Origin: Microtetraspora glauca
Lineage (GTDB): Bacteria; Actinomycetota; Actinomycetes; Streptosporangiales; Streptosporangiaceae
NCBI GenBank assembly: GCA_001570385.1
Contig: BBYL01000007.1
Span: 496,001-560,000, forward strand
DNA length: 64,000 nt
Reading direction: 5' to 3'
Position 1 is the first letter of the stretch. Each line of letters opens with the position of its first letter. Both the position numbers and the translations under genes were made by a program. The notes below the pieces were generated by a model that ran no database searches, was not told where the DNA came from, and saw only the letters and a list, made by a program, of their open reading frames with translations. This document shows positions 59,565 through 64,000 of the stretch, piece after piece.

Positions 59565-60503
59565 ATGTTCGCGCGGATCATGCGGCTCGTCGAGAAGGTC
59601 AAGGCCCGCGGCCGTCGCCTGATGGAGCGGGAACGCATCAGGTTCCCCTGGTTCGACCACCTCGTCCGCACCGTCCACCGCTATCAGGTGCAGTCGGCCA
59701 CCCGGCTGGCGGGGGCGGTCACCTACTTCGCGTTCCTGTCGTTCTTCCCGCTGATCGCGCTGGGTTTCGCGGTGCTCGGCTTCGTCCTGGCGGTACGCCC
59801 GGACGCGCAGCAGGCGCTCATCACCGCGATCAACCAGCAGCTCCCCGGGCTCGCCGACCGGCTCCACATCAACCAGATCGCCGGAGCCAGGGCGGGCGCG
59901 GGCACCTTCGGCCTGGTCGGCCTGCTGTACGCCGGGCTCGGCGCGGTGGACGCGCTGCGCTCCGCGCTCCGTGACATCTGGATGAGCTGCGAGCCGCGGC
60001 TCGACTTCTTCCGGGCCAAGCTCAGGGACCTCGTCACGCTGGTCTTCATCGGGACGACCCTGCTCGTGTCGGCCGTCATCAGCGCCCTCGCCACCGGGGC
60101 GACGAGCGCGGTGGCCGACTGGCTCGGCCTGGGCACCTCCTGGTTCGCGGGGGCCGCCATCCGGGTCGCCGGTTTCCTCGCCGGAGTGGGCGCGGACCTG
60201 TTGCTCTTCCTGATCTTGTTCGGCTGGGTGGCCCGGTCCTCGCAGCCGTTCCGTGACGTGCTCAGGGGTGCTGTGGTCGGCGCCGTCGCGTTCGGCGTGC
60301 TCAAGCAGTTCGCGGCGCTGATCCTGGCCAAGACGCTGCACAACCCGGTGTACGGCACGTTCGCCGTCGTCGTGGGCCTGCTGATCTGGATCAACCTGTC
60401 GGCCCGCGTCGTCCTCTACGCCGCCGCGTGGACGGCAACCTCGGGGATGGGCCCACCCCCCGAGCCCACCCCAGTGCCGTCCCCCCTCCTGCCGAAGAGC
60501 TGA
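59565..60503 (+). CDS. YihY/BrkB family membrane protein
   Basis: A 312-aa protein with six hydrophobic helices and the family signatures A-G-A-V-T-Y-F-A-F-L-S-F-F-P-L, W-x-x-x-x-x-R-x-x-x-x-x-x-L-R-D-L-V and a late Y-G-T-F-A-V-V-V-G-L-L-I-W-I-N. Once called ribonuclease BN, the family is now regarded as membrane proteins of unknown function. ATG 59565 has a G-rich ribosome binding site; an in-frame GTG at 59559 is possible. It lies 48 bp after trpS. A hairpin follows. Confidence 0.92.
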   Translation: MFARIMRLVEKVKARGRRLMERERIRFPWFDHLVRTVHRYQVQSATRLAGAVTYFAFLSFFPLIALGFAVLGFVLAVRPDAQQALITAINQQLPGLADRLHINQIAGARAGAGTFGLVGLLYAGLGAVDALRSALRDIWMSCEPRLDFFRAKLRDLVTLVFIGTTLLVSAVISALATGATSAVADWLGLGTSWFAGAAIRVAGFLAGVGADLLLFLILFGWVARSSQPFRDVLRGAVVGAVAFGVLKQFAALILAKTLHNPVYGTFAVVVGLLIWINLSARVVLYAAAWTATSGMGPPPEPTPVPSPLLPKS

Positions 60504-60507
60504 CGCT

Positions 60508-60522
60508 CCGGCCGCGGGCCGG
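60508..60522. terminator. Short hairpin between convergent YihY and LysR genes
   Basis: CCGGCC and GGCCGG form a 6-bp stem with a 3-nt loop in the 43-bp gap. It is small and lacks a U-tract. Confidence 0.4.
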
Positions 60523-60546
60523 TCGGGAGGGCCTGCGGAAGGCGGG

Positions 60547-61374
60547 TCAGGCGCTCATGGCGTAGAGCACGTCCCGCAGGGGCTCCTCCCGGCCGCGCGT
60601 CCAGACCAGCCGCAGGGCCAGGGTGGGCGCGGCGACGTCCAGCGCGACGAGCGCCCCCGACGCCAGGTCCGCCTCCACGACGAAATCGGGCAGCATCGCC
60701 ATGCCCAGGCCCTGCCTGGTCCATTCCCTGACGGTGGCGACGCTGGGCAGCTCACGCCGTGGGACCTCGGGGCCGATCACGCGGTCCACGGCCAGCCGCG
60801 CGGAGCATTCGGGCGCGGTCACCAGCAGCGTGCGGTCCGCGTGGCCGGGCGCGGTGACCAGGATCAGCGACACCTCGTCCACGTCCAGGTAGTCCAGGTC
60901 CGGCGGCGTCGCGAACCCCAGCGCGCCGACCCGCAGACCGGAGTCGAGCAGCAGCCCCGCGTCGAGGCCGCCACCGGCCAGTTCGGCGAACAGCAGCTGC
61001 CGGGGAAGCGAGGTGACCTCCAGGTCGATATCGGGGCGGCGCTCCGCCAGCCGCCGTACGACGGACGGCAGCCGGGCCGCCGCGAGCATCTCCAGGGCGC
61101 CCACCCGGACCCGCTGGCGCCGCTCCGTGACGGCCCGCCGCACCTCGTCGGCGTGGTCGAGCAGGCCCTGTGCCCGGTCGAGCAGCCGCGTTCCCGCCTC
61201 GGTCAGCCGCATCCCCCGGGGTATGCGTTCGAAGAGTGCGACGCCCAGTGTTCGTTCCAACCTCCGGATCTGCTCCGACACCGAGGCGGGGGCCAACCCC
61301 AGCATGTTGGCGGCCTCGGTGACGGTGCCGGACCGCGCGACCACCACGAATCCCCGCAGATGGCGTAATTCCAC
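60547..61374 (-). CDS. LysR family transcriptional regulator
   Basis: A 275-aa regulator. The N-terminal winged helix begins E-L-R-H-L-R-G-F-V-V-V-A-R-S-G-T-V-T-E-A-A, with the recognition helix A-S-V-S-E-Q-I-R-R-L-E. A periplasmic-binding-protein-like effector domain follows. GTG 61374 is chosen because TATGCT lies six bases upstream, indicating a leaderless transcript; longer forms add unrelated residues. It diverges from an MFS gene, the usual LysR target arrangement. Confidence 0.93.
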   Translation of the reverse strand: MELRHLRGFVVVARSGTVTEAANMLGLAPASVSEQIRRLERTLGVALFERIPRGMRLTEAGTRLLDRAQGLLDHADEVRRAVTERRQRVRVGALEMLAAARLPSVVRRLAERRPDIDLEVTSLPRQLLFAELAGGGLDAGLLLDSGLRVGALGFATPPDLDYLDVDEVSLILVTAPGHADRTLLVTAPECSARLAVDRVIGPEVPRRELPSVATVREWTRQGLGMAMLPDFVVEADLASGALVALDVAAPTLALRLVWTRGREEPLRDVLYAMSA

Positions 61375-61380
61375 GTCATG

Positions 61381-61386
61381 AGCATA
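61381..61386 (-). promoter_or_regulatory. Leaderless -10 element (TATGCT) of the LysR gene
   Basis: TATGCT on the minus strand lies six bases before the GTG start, inside the shared promoter region. Confidence 0.62.
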
Positions 61387-61456
61387 CGGATTTCCCGAAC
61401 GCCCCTTCCGATGGGAGCTGTTGAGGTGAGATGTCCGGTTCAGCAGGGTGACCGGC

Positions 61457-62716
61457 ATGACATCTACGGTGAGATCCCTGAGCCTCTCGCTCGCGTACTT
61501 CCTGGTGCTCCTCGACACCACCGTGCTCACGATCGCGCTCCCCGACGTACGCGCCACGCTCGGCGGTTCGCTGGCCGGGCAGCAGTGGGCGGTGAACGCC
61601 TACACCGTCGCCTTCGCCGCGTCACTCCTCGTCGGCGGGGCGGTGGCCGACAGGTACGGCGCGGCCCGGACGTTCCGGCTGGGGGTGGGCGCGTTCGGCC
61701 TGATCTCGTTGGCGTGCGCGCTGTCACCGACGCTGGAGGCGCTCGTCGCGCTGCGGGCGCTGCTGGGCGTGGCTGGCGCGCTCTGCCTGGGCGGCTCGCT
61801 CGGCCTGATCGCGCAGCTGTACCCCGATGCCGCAGAGCGGGCGCGGGCGATGGGTGTCTGGGCCGCCGCCACCGGAAGCGCCCTCGCTGTCGGACCGCCG
61901 CTCGGCGGGCTGCTCGTGGACCTGGCGGGGTGGCGGGCGATCTTCCTGATCAATCCGCCCCTGGCCGCGCTCGGCCTGCTGGCGGCCAAGGGCGTGGTCT
62001 CGCCCCGGGGCACGCGACGCATCGACTGGGCCGTGCAATCGCTGGCCTGCGCCTTCCTCGCGCTGCTCGCCCAGGCCGTGACCGGGCGTTCCCCGATCGC
62101 GGGAGCGGTGGCCGTCACGATGGTGGTCCTGCTCGTCGTGGTGGAACGGCGCAGCCACGCGCCCGCGCTGCCGGGCGGGCTGTTGCGCGCCGCCTGGCCG
62201 GAACTGCTGGCCGGGACCGTGGCGAACTTCGCCTTCTCCGGCGCGCTCTTCGTGCTCACACTGCTGCTCCAGGAAGGACGGCACCTCACCCCGTCGGCCG
62301 CCGGGCTCGCCTTCCTGCCGCTGACCCTGCCGATGAGCGTCAACCCGCTGCTCACCGGCCGCATCGTGGCACGGTACGGCGCCCGGCCGCCGATCCTGGC
62401 CGGGCTGGTCCTGCTCGCCGCCGGGCTGGCCGGGGTCGCGTGCGGCGATCTGCTCGTGGCGTCGCTGATCGTGACCGGTCTCGGTCTGTCGTTCTGCCTC
62501 CCCGCGCTGGTGGCGGGTGTGGTCGCCGCCGCCCCGCCGGGGACGGCGGGCACCGCGGGCGGGGTGCTGAACGCCGCTCGCCAGGTGGGCGCCACGCTGG
62601 GCGTCGCCGTACTCGGGGGGATCGGTGACGCCCTGCTCGTGGCGGCCGGGCTGGTCGCGGTGACGGCCGTCGTCTACGCGGCCGGGAGCGCCCGGAGGAG
62701 AGTGCCGGCGGGCTGA
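61457..62716 (+). CDS. MFS transporter (DHA2-like)
   Basis: A 419-aa transporter. The start reads Y-F-L-V-L-L-D-T-T-V-L-T-I-A-L-P-D-V, motif A is A-D-R-Y-G-A-A-R, and helix 5 contains A-V-G-P-P-L-G-G. About twelve to fourteen helices are visible. ATG 61457 is preferred over an in-frame GTG at 61448 because AGGGTG is better spaced. The divergent LysR gene probably controls it; the substrate is unknown. Confidence 0.9.
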   Translation: MTSTVRSLSLSLAYFLVLLDTTVLTIALPDVRATLGGSLAGQQWAVNAYTVAFAASLLVGGAVADRYGAARTFRLGVGAFGLISLACALSPTLEALVALRALLGVAGALCLGGSLGLIAQLYPDAAERARAMGVWAAATGSALAVGPPLGGLLVDLAGWRAIFLINPPLAALGLLAAKGVVSPRGTRRIDWAVQSLACAFLALLAQAVTGRSPIAGAVAVTMVVLLVVVERRSHAPALPGGLLRAAWPELLAGTVANFAFSGALFVLTLLLQEGRHLTPSAAGLAFLPLTLPMSVNPLLTGRIVARYGARPPILAGLVLLAAGLAGVACGDLLVASLIVTGLGLSFCLPALVAGVVAAAPPGTAGTAGGVLNAARQVGATLGVAVLGGIGDALLVAAGLVAVTAVVYAAGSARRRVPAG

Positions 62717-62764
62717 CCCTCGTGGCGGCGCCCCGGCCCCGGTGCCGTCGCCTGAGCCGTCCTC

Positions 62765-62800
62765 TGTGCCGCTGCCCGTGCCGCTTCCCGTGCCGCTGCC
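62765..62800. repeat. Three 12-bp repeats at the 3' end of the carboxypeptidase gene
   Basis: Three units of CGTGCCGCTGCC-like sequence run head to tail, ending one base from the carboxypeptidase stop codon, between convergent genes. Confidence 0.85.
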
Positions 62801-62801
62801 G

Positions 62802-63947
62802 TCAGGTACGGCCGGCGCGGCGGCGGCGGATGCCGTACCCGAGCCAGACGAGGCCGCCGAGCAGGCCGGCACCGATCGCGATCATCGCGGCGATCGGCCC
62901 GCTCCCGCTGTCCACGGCGGCGACCGGCCGCCGGGAGGGGAGCGCGGTGGCACCCCCGGCGAGCGCGGAGCCGGAGCGTGCCGGCCCGGTCAGCTCGGGA
63001 ACGACCGAGGCCTTCTCCGGCACGGGATCGACCAGGACGCCCACGGGGGTGGCCCGGCCGCGCGCGGCGAACCCCCAGTCGAGCATCTTCGCGACGTCCT
63101 CCCAGAAGGAGCCCTCGTCGTGCATGATCGAGACGATGATCGTGTGGCCGTTCCTCGAGGCCGCGCCGACGAAGCTGCCGAGCGCCTTCGAGGTCCAGCC
63201 GTTCTTGACGCCGATCATGCCGGGATAGCGCCAGAGCAGCTTGTTGTGGTTGCCGATCTCGTAGTAGCCCTTGGGTGCGGGGAACTTGGCCGTCTTGGTG
63301 CTCACGTACTTGCGGAACGAGGGAAGCGCGAGCCCGGCCCTGGCGATCAGGGCGAGGTCGTAGGCCGAGCTCCGCTGGCCCGGCCGGTCCAGGCCGCTCG
63401 GCGTCTTGGCCACCGTGTCGTACGCCTGGAGCCTGCGGGCCTCCTTGTTCATGTCCGCGAGGGTGGCCGTCATGCCGCCGTGCGCCTCGGCGAGCGCGTT
63501 GGCGGCGTCGTTGCCCGACACCATCAGCAGCGCGCGCATGAGGTCGTCCACCTTGTAGATCGGCTTGGGCACCAGGCCGACCGCGCTGCCCTCCTCGTTG
63601 CAGGCATCCTGGCTGGGCTTGACGGTCTTGCCCTTGTCCAGCTTCGGGATGAGCGTGACCGCGGTGAGCGTCTTGAGGGTGCTCGCCGGGAGATAGTGGC
63701 CGTGCGGGTCCTTCGCGGCCAGCACCTGGCCGGTCTCCGCGTCGGCGATGACGTAGGACGAGGCGGTGGTCTTGGGGGGCGCCTTGACGCCTTCGGGGGA
63801 GATCAGGCCGCGTCCGGCGAGCTGGTCGCCGCCGACGGTGCCCGCCCGGTGGGGCAGGGCTCGCGCGGCGGCGGGTGTGCAGAGTGCGACGCCCGTGAGC
63901 GTCGTCGCGGTGAAGGCCGCCCCGAGGGCGCGCAGGCTGGTCCCCAT
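62802..63947 (-). CDS. D-alanyl-D-alanine carboxypeptidase (penicillin-binding protein 5/DacC family)
   Basis: A 381-aa serine D,D-carboxypeptidase that trims the terminal D-Ala from peptidoglycan stem peptides. The signal peptide spans about 1-29. The catalytic motif S-T-L-K is at 89-92, S-G-N at 144-146 and K-N-G at 248-250 (K-T/S-G in many members). A helix at about 355-375 and a basic tail anchor it in the membrane. The ATG start lies near the window end with no strong ribosome binding site. Confidence 0.93.
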   Translation of the reverse strand: MGTSLRALGAAFTATTLTGVALCTPAAARALPHRAGTVGGDQLAGRGLISPEGVKAPPKTTASSYVIADAETGQVLAAKDPHGHYLPASTLKTLTAVTLIPKLDKGKTVKPSQDACNEEGSAVGLVPKPIYKVDDLMRALLMVSGNDAANALAEAHGGMTATLADMNKEARRLQAYDTVAKTPSGLDRPGQRSSAYDLALIARAGLALPSFRKYVSTKTAKFPAPKGYYEIGNHNKLLWRYPGMIGVKNGWTSKALGSFVGAASRNGHTIIVSIMHDEGSFWEDVAKMLDWGFAARGRATPVGVLVDPVPEKASVVPELTGPARSGSALAGGATALPSRRPVAAVDSGSGPIAAMIAIGAGLLGGLVWLGYGIRRRRAGRT

Positions 63948-64000
63948 AAGGGGTTCAGCCTAGCTTCGAGTCTCTACGCATGCCGTGACAGATCCCCCAA

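Noticed and set aside
61203..61385. Short minus-strand frame starting at an ATG near the LysR start
   Set aside because: It is out of frame with the LysR protein and encodes no recognisable sequence; the GTG at 61374 fits the family and the -10.
1..64000. Biosynthetic gene cluster, prophage, integrative element or defence island
   Set aside because: No polyketide or peptide synthetase, integrase, transposase, tRNA attachment site, capsid gene or nuclease-based defence gene was seen.

Overview
The window is about 72% GC, and its genes end almost every codon in G or C. GTG starts and leaderless promoters are common, and the gene families are actinobacterial. The order sucC-sucD-perM-purN-purH matches mycobacteria, and folD, a DUF3017 gene and a eukaryotic-type icd follow. 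Together with the CNNM, PspC and receptor-kinase families this suggests a filamentous actinomycete, probably Streptosporangiales. That taxonomic guess is inference. No rRNA, tRNA, CRISPR array, phage or insertion sequence was recognised.

Region 1 (1-14726) is a wall-glycopolymer locus. It holds three CDP-glycerol glycerophosphotransferase-type polymerases (two fused to an N-terminal GT2 domain, one cut by the window edge), a GT-C membrane glycosyltransferase, a Stealth hexose-1-phosphotransferase, a CDP-alcohol phosphatidyltransferase, two tandem sulfotransferases and a GT4 glycosyltransferase. Together they look able to build and decorate a phosphodiester-linked, possibly sulfated, surface polymer.

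Region 2 (14824-22702) is a run of eight minus-strand genes: VOC protein, PNPOx-like flavoprotein, small ferredoxin, NTF2-like protein, then molybdenum-hydroxylase Fe-S, large and FAD subunits and a CoxG-like protein. A CGNR zinc-finger regulator lies upstream on the same strand. Matching inverted repeats sit over the promoters of both the regulator and the first gene. This is the best candidate in the window for an undescribed regulated pathway. The large subunit carries AYRGAGR, the form II motif, so CO need not be the substrate.

Region 3 (22756-26974) is a PspC/LiaF-like envelope-stress module: a PspC membrane protein and a small membrane protein diverge from a PspC-type histidine kinase and a response regulator, with nested palindromes between them. 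Region 4 (27003-34591) holds a GCS2-family ligase, CPBP and YpfJ-type proteases, an unusual inositol-monophosphatase-like protein, a second two-component system and a FetB-like permease.

Region 5 (34693-50264) is housekeeping: pcrA, a secreted lipoprotein-like protein, a B12-binding protein, sucCD, perM, purNH, folD, an FHA regulator, citrate synthase and icd. Several genes end in clear hairpin terminators. Region 6 (50542-63947) has a Ser/Thr kinase fused to an extracellular solute-binding domain, a PadR-MFS pair with canonical PadR operators, a secreted DUF11 protein, galE, a CNNM transporter, trpS, a YihY/BrkB membrane protein, a LysR-MFS divergent pair and a D,D-carboxypeptidase.
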